The notes: a model not told the origin generated them from the letters alone. DNA of 47,320 bases from a virus (IMGVR_UViG_3300030294_000062:1-47320); one strand, 5' to 3'; shown: positions 1-7,741, numbered from the stretch's first letter. A program made the numbers and translations.

Positions 1-11
1 AGAAAAATTAA

Positions 12-272
12 ATGGAATTCAATAGAAACATAGGAAAATGGGATAAAGACGCAACTGAGTTAGATAATGTAGTTTATCAATTATATTTAGATGAAATTAG
101 AAACAAATCTGAAGATGTTTGCCCAGGTGATCAATGTGTTATTATGAATATTCATTCTAAATTTAATATCAGAGCAATTTGTGATGCATATAAGATAGCA
201 GAGAAAATATTACGAATAGAAAAATTAATAAGATTATTAGAATTAGAAAAATTAAATAAAAATGAAAATTAA
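12..272 (+). CDS. Small YQLYL-family protein with RKxKL-type tail
   Basis: Unknown function, 86 aa. The N-terminal part has the pattern GKWDKDxTELDxVxYQLYL, shared with the products at 4494, 11020, 11231, the broken copy at 11464 and 21146. The C-terminal 20 residues (ILRIEKLIRLLELEKL) are basic and predicted helical, a version of the [IL]RxxKL motif that recurs across this window. Bases 1-11 before it probably hold the end of another rightward gene (a TAA at 9-11). The next gene starts 11 bases before this one ends, so translation is likely coupled. No enzyme motif is visible; a small binding protein is the neutral guess. Confidence 0.75.
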   Translation: MEFNRNIGKWDKDATELDNVVYQLYLDEIRNKSEDVCPGDQCVIMNIHSKFNIRAICDAYKIAEKILRIEKLIRLLELEKLNKNEN

Positions 273-567
273 CAGAGAACAATATAATGAAATATGTGAA
301 GATGGAGGGAATTTTTATATAGACTCTTTTCCAATTAGTTCAAATCAAGATATTATGTTTGATTTATTCACACATTTACCTTCACATGAAAAAGCTTTAG
401 CAATTGAATGGGGATTTAATGATACCGTTTTTAGAGATAATGTATTTGTAATATTATGTGAATCTCAATTAAATATGACAACTAAAGAATATTATAATAG
501 TGAGATATGTAAAAGATATTTTGATAATGGAGAATTAATAGAATTGGACTTTAATAAAATTAAATAA
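262..567 (+). CDS. Hypothetical protein ending in NKIK
   Basis: Unknown, 101 aa, acidic and soluble, with a central hydrophobic stretch (WGFNDTVFRDNVFVILCES). It overlaps the previous gene by 11 bases, fitting a polycistronic unit. The last five residues (FNKIK) match the ends of the products at 1369 (INKIK) and 7738 (INKIK), although the bodies are unrelated. No known domain recognised. Confidence 0.7.
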   Translation: MKINREQYNEICEDGGNFYIDSFPISSNQDIMFDLFTHLPSHEKALAIEWGFNDTVFRDNVFVILCESQLNMTTKEYYNSEICKRYFDNGELIELDFNKIK

Positions 568-569
568 TT

Positions 570-653
570 ATGGATAAAGATAGAATTGAAAATGAAAAAA
601 TGATTTCAGATTTTATGAAAGTTGATAATGTTTTTCCATTCATTGACAAATAA
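570..653 (+). pseudogene. In-frame 5' part of the next gene, cut off by TAA
   Basis: ATG at 570 opens a 27-codon frame (MDKDRIENEKMISDF...) ending in TAA at 651. The same frame continues without another stop into the gene at 669 (33 codons downstream of 570). The joined product would read FPFIDK-stop-GFFFGMYIAEDEEG, which looks like one continuous protein. Either the TAA truncated a longer gene and translation now restarts at 669, or this is a real tiny leader peptide. I favour truncation, without certainty. Confidence 0.45.
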
Positions 654-668
654 GGTTTTTTCTTCGGT

Positions 669-1004
669 ATGTATATAGCAGAAGATGAAGAAGGAACAAT
701 TGACTATACTCATAATGGTATATGTTGGTTGAACTATAAATCATGGGAAAATATTATGCCTGTTGTTGAAAATATTGAAAGTATTTTTGAAACTAATACA
801 GAAAAAGAATCAGTTGATATAACATCACATCATGTGTCATATTCACATTATAACGCACACTATGAGTGTGAATTCAATGTAATTGTTGGCTGCTATTTAG
901 ATTCACCTGAAGAAATAAAAACAGAGTCAAAATTAGAAGCTGTTTATATCGTTGTTACTGAGTTTATTAAATGGTATACAAAAAAATATAACACAATAAA
1001 TTAA
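669..1004 (+). CDS. Hypothetical protein, EFIKWY C-terminus
   Basis: Unknown, 111 aa. The C-terminal part has the pattern SKLEAVYxxVTEFIKWY, a type of ending I associate with small Bacteroidota phage proteins (from memory, not checked). The middle contains HYECEFNVIVGCYLD. ATG 669 is the first start after an in-frame TAA at 651; the original gene may have begun at 570. A promoter-like gap follows (1005-1081). Confidence 0.7.
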   Translation: MYIAEDEEGTIDYTHNGICWLNYKSWENIMPVVENIESIFETNTEKESVDITSHHVSYSHYNAHYECEFNVIVGCYLDSPEEIKTESKLEAVYIVVTEFIKWYTKKYNTIN

Positions 1005-1044
1005 ATATTTTAGATAAATATTTTTTTTTATCAAATATTTTTAT

Positions 1045-1052
1045 TACTTTTG
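1045..1052 (+). promoter_or_regulatory. Bacteroidota -7 box, TACTTTTG
   Basis: TACTTTTG fits the Bacteroidota -7 consensus TAnnTTTG and lies 29 bases before the ATG at 1082. No clear -33 TTTG is seen at the usual distance, so the call is weak. Confidence 0.4.
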
Positions 1053-1081
1053 TGTGTAAATAATTAATAAAAAAATACAAC

Positions 1082-1351
1082 ATGAGAAAAATTGATTGGA
1101 ATAAATTCATTTTCATTTCAAAAGGTGAATGGTTCACAAAAGGTACAGAAGCTAAGTGTATAGAAACTTATTGTGAAAGTAAAATTAATGATACTGTTAT
1201 TGATTCAGTTGGATTGTTTACTGGTGAATCAATAGTTGATGGTGAATCTGATGCTTGTCCATTTTCAGATTTTGACATATATTACAACAGTGTTGTTGTA
1301 AATGAACTTAGTTATTTAGAACTTTTCAAACTTATGAGTAGTAACGATTAA
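1082..1351 (+). CDS. Hypothetical protein, GEWFTKGTEAKC type
   Basis: Unknown, 89 aa. The N-terminal block KGEWFTKGTEAKCIE followed by GLFTGESxxDGE and a conserved-looking FSDFDI suggests a small beta-rich domain. Two Cys in the first half and one before FSDFDI. It is the first gene after a possible promoter and starts a run of rightward genes up to 2415. Function not recognised. Confidence 0.75.
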   Translation: MRKIDWNKFIFISKGEWFTKGTEAKCIETYCESKINDTVIDSVGLFTGESIVDGESDACPFSDFDIYYNSVVVNELSYLELFKLMSSND

Positions 1352-1368
1352 AACTAAAAACTAAAAAT

Positions 1369-1752
1369 ATGTTAATATTTCTTATTATATTACTAATCTC
1401 TGTTGTGCTGTTTTGTGTTCCATTTTTTATTGAAGATACTTGGTATCTAATAGTATTTAGTTTGGTTATATTGGTTTTTAATTTACTTGTTGGATTATGT
1501 GCCATTAGAAATAACGCTAATCCTAATATTAAAAATTATACAGAATTAAATTCTATCTACGAATATACAATCTCTCATGATTCTATTCCATTAAAAACAA
1601 AAACAGATTTATATAATGAATGTGCATTATTTAATACCAAATTAGATGACAATGATAAATATCACAATAGTTCTTGGATAGGTATTTATTATCCTGATCT
1701 TGGAGAAAATAGAAAACTAATGAAACCTTTTGATATAAATAAAATAAAATAA
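1369..1752 (+). CDS. Small membrane protein, two N-terminal TM segments
   Basis: 127 aa. Residues 2-20 (LIFLIILLISVVLFCVPFF) and about 26-46 (WYLIVFSLVILVFNLLVGLCA) are strong transmembrane segments separated by a short acidic turn; the remaining 80 residues are hydrophilic and should face the cytoplasm. The product ends in INKIK like two other genes here. 17 bases after the previous gene, so probably same transcript. Role unknown; an envelope-targeted phage accessory protein is plausible. Confidence 0.7.
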   Translation: MLIFLIILLISVVLFCVPFFIEDTWYLIVFSLVILVFNLLVGLCAIRNNANPNIKNYTELNSIYEYTISHDSIPLKTKTDLYNECALFNTKLDDNDKYHNSSWIGIYYPDLGENRKLMKPFDINKIK

Positions 1753-1756
1753 AAAT

Positions 1757-2143
1757 ATGATTGATATAAAAAAATATGAAATCACATTAAGTGAGTGTTT
1801 ATTAAATGAAACAGGAATACAATTTAATCAATGGATTCCTCAGACTCGTTCTGAATTAGCACAAGAATCAATAGACAAAGTTATTTCATTGAATACTGAA
1901 ATAGAATTACATAAAAACGAATTAGTAATTGATATGTCTAAAATCGTTAGACTTGTAGATGTTGTTGATGGAGAGGAAGATTATTATTGGGTATATGATG
2001 AATGGATAGGTATGATGAACTGTAAACTATATGAATCATCATGTGTTGGACAACATGTTTTATTGAAAGGTTATTTACCTGATGATAAATACAATGAATT
2101 AGTTAGAGTGTGGAATTTAAATCAATCTGAAAAAGCAGTATAA
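1757..2143 (+). CDS. Hypothetical acidic protein
   Basis: Unknown, 128 aa. It has an acidic central part (VVDGEEDYYWVYDEWIGMMNC) and a C-terminal GYLPDDKYNELVRVWN. No membrane segment or known motif. It starts 4 bases after the previous stop, so likely translated from the same message. Confidence 0.7.
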   Translation: MIDIKKYEITLSECLLNETGIQFNQWIPQTRSELAQESIDKVISLNTEIELHKNELVIDMSKIVRLVDVVDGEEDYYWVYDEWIGMMNCKLYESSCVGQHVLLKGYLPDDKYNELVRVWNLNQSEKAV

Positions 2144-2169
2144 TATAAACAATTTAAATAACTATTATC

Positions 2170-2415
2170 ATGGATAAATATATTACAGTAGAAATACCAG
2201 AGAAAGATAGTACAGGTCATCGTATAGCTTGGTGGGTACCCGACATGTGTTTAAAAGTGATTGAGATATTAGAAAAAGAAAATCCTAAATATGATTTTTT
2301 TCAAATTGTCACAACAGGAAACATTTCATGTAGTAGTAAATTCGCAATAATGAAAATTAAAACTGATAGCAAGATTAAAATAAAAGAAGTACAGTTAATT
2401 AAAACTGAACAATAA
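2170..2415 (+). CDS. Hypothetical protein
   Basis: Unknown, 81 aa, alternating hydrophobic and charged residues suggest a small alpha/beta fold (ITVEIPEKD at the N-terminus, MKIKTDSKIKIKEVQLIK at the C-terminus). No family recognised. Last gene before the T9SS cargo gene. Confidence 0.65.
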   Translation: MDKYITVEIPEKDSTGHRIAWWVPDMCLKVIEILEKENPKYDFFQIVTTGNISCSSKFAIMKIKTDSKIKIKEVQLIKTEQ

Positions 2416-2455
2416 CAATTATAAATAACAATTAAAAACAAAAACAAAAAAGCTT

Positions 2456-3409
2456 ATGAAAAAAATTACATTATTATTATCATTTCTCATTTGTGTATTA
2501 TTTACACAAGCACAACAATTAGTAACAGAAAATTTCACTTATCCATCAGGAACTGGATTAATTGGACAAAGTGAATGGATCATCCTTGGTACATCAGTTG
2601 TTAATCCACTTATTACTACTGTTCCTGGCATTACTGCTATTACTTATCCTGGATATCCTGACTCAGGTGTTGGTAATGAAGTATTAGTATCAAATAATGG
2701 TCAGGACATCGCAAATCAATTCACTCCGCAGACTTCTGGTACTGTATATTATTCAGTATTAGTTAATATTTCTGCTGCACAAACTACTGGAGATTATTTT
2801 ATGAACTTAGGTGAACCAAATTCCAGCTCTTTTTATTTTGGGCGTTTATATGCTAAACTTGATGGAACAAATTTTGCTTTTGGTATAGTAAACTCATCAG
2901 GAACAGGATCATTAACATCCTGGACGACTTCCACATATAGTCTCAACACAACTTATTTAATCGTAGTGAAAGTGAATGCTATTTCAGGTGCATCAGGAAT
3001 AGTAATAAATCCAAGTATGACAACAGAGCCAACTGATTGGATTTTAAATTCTACTAGTTCAACTGTTCCTACTTCGTTTGGATTAGGTGAAATAAATATT
3101 CGTCAAGGAAGTTCAGCAACTGCACCAACTCTAAAATTAGATGGTATTCGTGTTGCAACATCTTATAATGCATTATTTTTAGTAACAGATGTTCCAAATA
3201 CAAAAGCTGACAATTTAAATGTTTATGTATCAGGAAATCAATTAAATTTAATGAGTGTATCTAATGGCTCAATGGTAGACATATATTCTGCTGTTGGTGC
3301 AAAGGTACAATCAACAAAACTTACAAACAATTCTATATCTCTAACCAATTTAAATAAAGGTATTTATGTTGTTCGTGTTGGAGATAAAGCATCAAAAATA
3401 ATTTTGTAA
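2456..3409 (+). CDS. Secreted protein with T9SS type A sorting domain
   Basis: 317 aa. Residues 1-19 form a clear signal peptide (MKKITLLLSFLICVLFTQA, cleavage before QQ). The body (about 20-240) is a Gly/Ser/Thr-rich beta protein with patterns such as YYSVLVNIS, GRLYAKLDG and LDGIRVAT, typical of LamG-like or adhesin-like secreted Bacteroidota proteins. The last 70 residues have the type A T9SS signal layout: VDIYSAVGAKV, a short spacer, then NKGIYVVRVGDKASKIIL. Known for the family: export through SecYEG then the type IX system, with the tail removed. Base composition is clearly less AT-rich than its neighbours, suggesting acquisition from a host. It is followed by a strong terminator. A phage-encoded surface protein could alter receptors or adhesion (inference). 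Confidence 0.88.
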   Translation: MKKITLLLSFLICVLFTQAQQLVTENFTYPSGTGLIGQSEWIILGTSVVNPLITTVPGITAITYPGYPDSGVGNEVLVSNNGQDIANQFTPQTSGTVYYSVLVNISAAQTTGDYFMNLGEPNSSSFYFGRLYAKLDGTNFAFGIVNSSGTGSLTSWTTSTYSLNTTYLIVVKVNAISGASGIVINPSMTTEPTDWILNSTSSTVPTSFGLGEINIRQGSSATAPTLKLDGIRVATSYNALFLVTDVPNTKADNLNVYVSGNQLNLMSVSNGSMVDIYSAVGAKVQSTKLTNNSISLTNLNKGIYVVRVGDKASKIIL

Positions 3410-3428
3410 TTCAAAATTAAAATCACTT

Positions 3429-3460
3429 AAAAAAGCCAAGTATTTTCATTTGGCTTTTTT
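3429..3460 (+). terminator. Intrinsic terminator after T9SS cargo gene
   Basis: Perfect 11-bp stem AAAAAAGCCAA / TTGGCTTTTTT around a 10-base loop, ending in a T run, 20 bases after the stop of the secreted protein gene. Confidence 0.85.
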
Positions 3461-3496
3461 ATTAAATATTTAATAAATTTTTAAAAAATAAATAAT

Positions 3497-3931
3497 ATGG
3501 CAATAAACTTATTAGCTTTAATAAAAAAGGCAATGCTAACAAGAAACACATTTGATTTAGGTGTGTTGAGATTACTTAAAACTGAAATTGTTAATTTCGA
3601 AAATGCTGCAAATGCAACTAAATTGACAGATGCTGATGAAACAAAAATTATCATAAAAATGATAAAGCAAAGAAAAGACTCAGTTGAAAAATACAACGAA
3701 GCAAATCGTAACGATTTAGCAATTAAAGAGCAGGATGAAATAGATTTTTTAAGTAAATTCTTACCAAAAGAAGCATCAAAAGAAGATATTTCATCATATG
3801 TAATTGAAGTAGTTTCTAAGGGAGGTGGTAATATGGGTTCTTATATCAAAGAAGTAAAATTGAAATTTCCTACATCAGATGGAAAATTCGTTTCTGATGA
3901 AGTTAAGAAAATTATGACAAAAAAAGTATAA
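3497..3931 (+). CDS. YqeY / GatB-YqeY domain protein
   Basis: 144 aa, the usual YqeY length. Seen: IKKAMLTRN near the start, LRLLKTEI, the block MIKQRKDSVEKYNEANRNDL (about 54-73), EIDFLSKFLPKEASKEDI, and a C-terminal GKFVSDEVKKIM. These match the YqeY family layout (KQRKDS...F..A.R.DL...E..E...L..YLP). YqeY is homologous to the tRNA-binding tail of the GatB amidotransferase subunit; its role alone is unsettled. It is a cellular-type gene in a phage setting and sits between two terminators. Confidence 0.9.
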   Translation: MAINLLALIKKAMLTRNTFDLGVLRLLKTEIVNFENAANATKLTDADETKIIIKMIKQRKDSVEKYNEANRNDLAIKEQDEIDFLSKFLPKEASKEDISSYVIEVVSKGGGNMGSYIKEVKLKFPTSDGKFVSDEVKKIMTKKV

Positions 3932-3983
3932 TATATAGGTCAAAAAAATGACTTATATAAAATGGATTTAGAAAAAAAAAGGA

Positions 3984-4157
3984 ATGATGTTAAATCAAAA
4001 TGAAAAAAAAGTAATCTTAATTAGAAAAAATTTAGAAAGTAATTCTGGCTATTGTACATATCCTCAACCTGACGTTTCACTGCATGATACAATCTGTTCC
4101 TGTAAAAATTTTAGATTATATGATAAATGTTATTGTAATCTTTATATAAAAAAATAG
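3984..4157 (+). CDS. Ferredoxin-thioredoxin-reductase-like small Cys protein
   Basis: 57 aa. Seen: NSGYCTYPQPD, then DTICSCKNFRLYDKCYCNLYIKK. This follows the small phage family pattern GYCPC...DTxCPCKxFR...CxCxLY related to the catalytic subunit of ferredoxin-thioredoxin reductase, which binds a 4Fe-4S cluster. One oddity: the first CPC pair is CTY here, so one ligand or redox Cys is missing; five Cys remain. ATG 3984 directly precedes another ATG. The stop lies in the terminator stem that follows. Confidence 0.6.
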   Translation: MMLNQNEKKVILIRKNLESNSGYCTYPQPDVSLHDTICSCKNFRLYDKCYCNLYIKK

Positions 4158-4186
4158 AAAATAATTTAATTATTTTCTATTTTTTT
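4150..4186 (+). terminator. Intrinsic terminator
   Basis: Long palindrome AAAAATAGAAAATAA / TTATTTTCTATTTTT with a TTTAA loop and a T8 run. It overlaps the stop codon of the small Cys protein. The T run contributes the -33 TTTG of the following promoter. Confidence 0.8.
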
Positions 4187-4216
4187 TTGATATTTAAAAA
4201 AATAGTATTATCTTTG
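4186..4216 (+). promoter_or_regulatory. Bacteroidota promoter TTTG-N19-TATCTTTG
   Basis: TTTG at 4186-4189 and TATCTTTG at 4209-4216 with 19 bases between, a close match to the Bacteroidota housekeeping promoter. It drives the unit 4246-5305. Confidence 0.85.
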
Positions 4217-4245
4217 TATTTAATAATTATAAATAAAAATATTAT

Positions 4246-4497
4246 ATGGGAGCAATTTATAGTACGAGTGATTACATAGAGATGACATTTATGTTTATTT
4301 TAATGGTATTATTACTATTTCTTATTAAATATATACATGGCGATTATTCTGCAACATCTATTGAAGTCATCAGTAATGATGAATTATCAGTTACAAATGA
4401 TAAAGGTGATGTAATTGGTAAAAAGTATATAACTACTTATAAACACACATACAATAATGGTAGTGTTAAATATAAAACAAAAACTGTAAAACTATGA
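4246..4497 (+). CDS. Single-pass membrane protein
   Basis: 83 aa. Residues 11-29 (IEMTFMFILMVLLLFLIKYI) form one TM segment; the rest is a soluble tail with Thr/Lys-rich strands (NDKGDVIGKKYITTYKHTY). First gene of its transcription unit; its stop overlaps the next ATG (ATGA). Function unknown. Confidence 0.75.
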   Translation: MGAIYSTSDYIEMTFMFILMVLLLFLIKYIHGDYSATSIEVISNDELSVTNDKGDVIGKKYITTYKHTYNNGSVKYKTKTVKL

Positions 4498-4724
4498 TAA
4501 AATATGAAACATCCAAATTAGACGATATCGCATATGAATTGTATATAGATAGTGATTTCTCTAAAAAACACCAATTATTACCAAAAGATACTTTTAAATA
4601 TATATATTATAATAAAGTTTTATCATACGGTCCTGATTATAATTATATAGAAATATATTATCAAAAATCAAAAAATTTATTAAGAAAATTGAAACTAATT
4701 GAAATAGAGAATGATTTATCTTAA
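4494..4724 (+). CDS. YQLYL-family protein with RKxKL tail
   Basis: 76 aa. N-terminal SKLDDIAYELYIDS aligns with TELDNVVYQLYLDE of the gene at 12, and the C-terminus LLRKLKLIEIEN carries the recurrent motif. ATGA overlap with the upstream gene and a 14-base overlap with the next. Function unknown. Confidence 0.75.
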   Translation: MIKYETSKLDDIAYELYIDSDFSKKHQLLPKDTFKYIYYNKVLSYGPDYNYIEIYYQKSKNLLRKLKLIEIENDLS

Positions 4725-4959
4725 AGATATCATATATTACGTTAAAAAGAATAAAGTTTCATTAGAACTAATACCAGAGTATAAATATATTTATGATTAT
4801 AATTTTCACATTTCAGAAGATAATGAGATTGTTATTTATATATATTTAAGACAAAATAAATATGGAGGTGAAATAAATTGGTCTAGAATATTATATGTTA
4901 AATCATCAGAGATAATATCATATTTAAGAAAAGACAAATTAAAAAATATAAAATTATGA
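4711..4959 (+). CDS. Hypothetical protein with RKxKL tail
   Basis: 82 aa, Tyr- and Ile-rich, predicted beta strands (EIVIYIYLRQNKYGG) then a helical tail ISYLRKDKLKNIKL. Only this tail relates it to its neighbours. Overlaps both flanking genes, so tightly coupled translation. Confidence 0.7.
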   Translation: MIYLKDIIYYVKKNKVSLELIPEYKYIYDYNFHISEDNEIVIYIYLRQNKYGGEINWSRILYVKSSEIISYLRKDKLKNIKL

Positions 4960-5153
4960 TAACATTCAAAGGAGTATCAGTAAAAATATCTGAAACAACA
5001 GATTATCCAACACCTTATGGTTATGAATATAATGCAAAAGGTTGTTATGTAAATAAAAAATTTCTAATTGTTGTTGGACATTTAGAACAAGATAATACAA
5101 TAAGAATTAAATATCCAATGAAAGATATTATAAATGTAGAAAATATAACATAG
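4956..5153 (+). CDS. Hypothetical protein
   Basis: 65 aa, beta-rich, with a GYEYNAKGCYVNKKFLIV centre. ATGA overlap with the previous gene. It lacks the basic C-terminal motif of its neighbours. Function unknown. Confidence 0.65.
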   Translation: MITFKGVSVKISETTDYPTPYGYEYNAKGCYVNKKFLIVVGHLEQDNTIRIKYPMKDIINVENIT

Positions 5154-5155
5154 TC

Positions 5156-5305
5156 ATGAAAACAAACAAACAAAACATAGAAATTGTAAATGGGTTATCA
5201 TTTAGACATGCAGCACAAATTGTCAGACGTAAGATGATGACTAAAACATATACAGATAAAAGTGATTATAACAGGAAAGATAAATCTTGGAAAAATTTAC
5301 TTTAA
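5156..5305 (+). CDS. Small basic protein, LSFRHAAQIVRRK type
   Basis: 49 aa, very basic. Seen: NGLSFRHAAQIVRRKMM and a Lys-rich tail with SWKNLL. The helix-like FRHAAQIVRRK with following charged tail suggests a nucleic-acid or protein contact, without proof. ATG 5156 lies 3 bases after the preceding stop; a terminator follows. Confidence 0.6.
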   Translation: MKTNKQNIEIVNGLSFRHAAQIVRRKMMTKTYTDKSDYNRKDKSWKNLL

Positions 5306-5323
5306 TAATTTTTAAAAAACGTT

Positions 5324-5359
5324 AAATGACTGGCTAATTTTTTATAAGTCAGTCATTTT
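5324..5359 (+). terminator. Intrinsic terminator
   Basis: Stem AAATGACTG / CAGTCATTT around an AT-rich loop, then TTTTC. It ends the 4246-5305 unit and abuts the next promoter. Confidence 0.75.
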
Positions 5360-5363
5360 TCAT

Positions 5364-5371
5364 TATCTTTG
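5364..5371 (+). promoter_or_regulatory. Bacteroidota -7 box TATCTTTG
   Basis: Exact TATCTTTG 27 bases before ATG 5399, directly after a terminator. The -33 element is poor. The position argues for ATG 5399 rather than an earlier in-frame ATG at 5369, which would overlap the box. Confidence 0.7.
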
Positions 5372-5398
5372 TACTTGATAATTAAATATAAAAATATT

Positions 5399-6139
5399 AT
5401 GGAAGATAACAAAATTTACTGTCCTGTTTGTGGTTCTGAATTAATTGTTACTCATAGGGATAATTATGAAGATATTCAAGATCATGTATCATGTGATGAA
5501 TTTGATAGAACTCCTTCTCTCAAAGATGGTTATCAATGTGTAAATAAAGATTGTTTAGCATCTGAATACGGTTTAACTTGGCTTATTGATGGAGACTTAT
5601 TTACCAGACGTGATTTTTTTCCTCCTGATGTTACATATTCTATGGTTAATGATAGAATAAAATCATTGTGTAAAAATGGTAATACATTTGCTAAAAATTC
5701 TTGGAATTACTACTATAAAAACGGTTGTGATGCAGTAAAGAAAAGAACAATTCACATTAACATTTTTAAATTTAAAATTGATATTATCCCAAAAAGATAT
5801 GGATATAATTATCCAAATAATAAACGTGAAATGCCACGTTTGATTGGATGGAAGTTTGAATATTGGAAACAAGTTGATGAACATAGTTATACTACTATCA
5901 TTCCAATCACGTCAATGGTAAAACATAGTATTCGTACATTTAAGAGCGCAGCTACAAGATTAAAGAAAAGTGATGTTCCACTTAATAAGATGAAAAGTGA
6001 TATTAAAGATGCTACTAATATTATTAAATGTCTTGATTATTGGGGAAACCCAGATAGAAGAAATTATGCAAAAGTGTCATCATTTATTATAAATACGTTT
6101 TATAAAAAAGATGCTAAATATATATTAAATCTAAAATAA
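5399..6139 (+). CDS. Zinc-ribbon-headed hypothetical protein
   Basis: 246 aa from ATG 5399, chosen because the -7 box sits at 5364-5371. Residues 6-60 hold CPVCG, then C (HVSCDEF) and GYQCVNKDC, a likely zinc ribbon (CxxC...CxxxxC). After it come WLIDGDLF, a basic middle and KKSDVPLNKMKSDIKDATN near the end. Zinc binding is a fair inference; the function is unknown. First gene of the 5399-7477 unit. Confidence 0.75.
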   Translation: MEDNKIYCPVCGSELIVTHRDNYEDIQDHVSCDEFDRTPSLKDGYQCVNKDCLASEYGLTWLIDGDLFTRRDFFPPDVTYSMVNDRIKSLCKNGNTFAKNSWNYYYKNGCDAVKKRTIHINIFKFKIDIIPKRYGYNYPNNKREMPRLIGWKFEYWKQVDEHSYTTIIPITSMVKHSIRTFKSAATRLKKSDVPLNKMKSDIKDATNIIKCLDYWGNPDRRNYAKVSSFIINTFYKKDAKYILNLK

Positions 6140-6193
6140 ACTTTGATATTATATTATTATATATTACAATAAAATATAATAAAATATAATAAT

Positions 6194-6670
6194 ATGACAA
6201 TTATTGAACAAAGATTAGAAATATCGAAATCTATATTACATTATTATATATCATCAGGTAAAATTCCAATTAATTCAAGTGATGATTATATTGATGATTA
6301 TGTGTCTTTTTCAGTTAAAATTACTGATAAACTTATTACTGAATTAATAAATTCAACTGAAGATGAATCTACTACAATTATTGACGAACAATTTGAAAGA
6401 TATAAAATTGGAAGGGATGAAGTAGATAGAATAATGCAGTTACCTTATAATAGTTCAATTAAAATAGATATTAAAAATGAATTATTAAAAAATAGTATAA
6501 AAATAGATTCAGATTTCAAATTAGAATATTATAGTTATTTAAGTACATTATTTTTAAATGAATTACTTAATAGATTAAACACTTATAAATTTATCGAAGA
6601 AGCTGAAAATCGAGCTTTAGAAGCAAGAGAATCTATAGGAGATATTATTCAAGATTTAAGAAAAGAATAA
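6194..6670 (+). CDS. Hypothetical mostly helical protein
   Basis: 158 aa, acidic, predicted largely helical (EQRLEISKSILHYYISSGK at the start, EEAENRALEARESIGDIIQ at the end). No recognised motif. It lies between the zinc-ribbon protein and the HD hydrolase in the same unit. Confidence 0.7.
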   Translation: MTIIEQRLEISKSILHYYISSGKIPINSSDDYIDDYVSFSVKITDKLITELINSTEDESTTIIDEQFERYKIGRDEVDRIMQLPYNSSIKIDIKNELLKNSIKIDSDFKLEYYSYLSTLFLNELLNRLNTYKFIEEAENRALEARESIGDIIQDLRKE

Positions 6671-6697
6671 AAACAACAAATCTAAATATCATTATTG

Positions 6698-7477
6698 ATG
6701 ACACAAGAAATTAACAAATTTGATGAAAAATGTGTAGATTATTTTACATATTTATACGAACTTGCGCCAATTGAATTGAAGGAATTGATTGACTCAACAA
6801 AAGGTATTAATCAAAGTGAAATATGGCACTGTGAAGGGGACGCATACATTCATATCAGATTGGTAGTAAATAGACTTCACAATAAGTACAATGATATAAA
6901 TTTAGATTTAGCAGGATTGTATCACGATTTAGGTAAAGCTTGTACTACTGAGTGGAATGATGAAAAAAATTCTTGGACTGCGCCTGGACATGAATATGTA
7001 TCTTGTGAAATGTTAGATGATCAATCAAATTTTGTAAAAGAAATGGGAGGTGATTATAAACTGATATATTACATAGTTGAGAATCATATGAAGATTAAGT
7101 ATTTAGATAATTTTAGAATTCAAAATAAAATTGAAATTTTAAATAATAAATATTTTTATGATTTGATGAAATTTGATTCTGCTGATTTTGGTGGAACAGA
7201 TTTAACTTGTAAGCCAATTAGAGATTTGTCAAACATTAGAAAAGATATATTAGAATATAATTATATTGAAATTGAAAATAAAGAAATTTCTAAGAAATTC
7301 AATGGAAATCTGGTGATGTGTAACTATCCTGAATTAAAAGGTAAAGAATTGGGTAATGTAATTACAAAATTTAAAGAACATATATTAACTAAATTTGAAG
7401 AAAATTTCAGAAATTATATTTTAAAAAATCACTCAATTGATATAATGAATGAATTTGATATTTTCATGAAAAAATGA
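6698..7477 (+). CDS. Stand-alone HD-domain phosphohydrolase
   Basis: 259 aa from ATG 6698 (a TTG three bases earlier is also in frame). Seen in order: WHCEGDAYIHIRLVV (first His), LYHDLGKA (HD pair), PGHEYVSCEML (third His), YYIVENHMK (fourth His), FDSADFGGTD (final Asp). This order is that of the HD domain of bacterial CCA-adding enzymes, but no nucleotidyltransferase domain precedes it. HD proteins hydrolyse phosphate esters or nucleotides using a metal; the substrate here is unknown. Could act on RNA ends or nucleotides during infection. Confidence 0.82.
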   Translation: MTQEINKFDEKCVDYFTYLYELAPIELKELIDSTKGINQSEIWHCEGDAYIHIRLVVNRLHNKYNDINLDLAGLYHDLGKACTTEWNDEKNSWTAPGHEYVSCEMLDDQSNFVKEMGGDYKLIYYIVENHMKIKYLDNFRIQNKIEILNNKYFYDLMKFDSADFGGTDLTCKPIRDLSNIRKDILEYNYIEIENKEISKKFNGNLVMCNYPELKGKELGNVITKFKEHILTKFEENFRNYILKNHSIDIMNEFDIFMKK

Positions 7478-7500
7478 TATTAATATTTAACTATAAAACA

Positions 7501-7533
7501 AACCAAATGATCGTATGATCATTTGGTTTTTTC
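7501..7533 (+). terminator. Intrinsic terminator, perfect 12-bp stem
   Basis: AACCAAATGATC / GATCATTTGGTT with a GTAT loop, then TTTTC. Its 3' arm contains the TTTG used as -33 of the next promoter. Confidence 0.9.
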
Positions 7534-7553
7534 ATTTATTTTATGTATATTTG
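7522..7553 (+). promoter_or_regulatory. Promoter TTTG-N20-TATATTTG, overlapping the terminator
   Basis: TTTG 7522-7525 and TATATTTG 7546-7553, 20 bases apart. It reads into the 7574-13162 unit. Confidence 0.8.
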
Positions 7554-7573
7554 TATAAATAAAATTGAACATA

Positions 7574-7741
7574 ATGGTATCACATATTATTATTCCTATA
7601 AAAGAAATTCAAGATAGAATGACACTAATAGAAAGTCAGATGAATGTATTGAGACCTGAAAGCGGACAATCATATGCTTTATCCAAGATGTATTCGTTAT
7701 TATCAGAATTATTAGAAACATCAAAACATATTAATTTATGA
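7574..7741 (+). CDS. Small helical protein
   Basis: 55 aa, heptad-like helix (IPIKEIQDRMTLIESQMNVL and SKMYSLLSELLETSKHI). Starts 20 bases after a good promoter and overlaps the next ATG (ATGA). May form a short coiled coil; function unknown. Confidence 0.6.
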   Translation: MVSHIIIPIKEIQDRMTLIESQMNVLRPESGQSYALSKMYSLLSELLETSKHINL

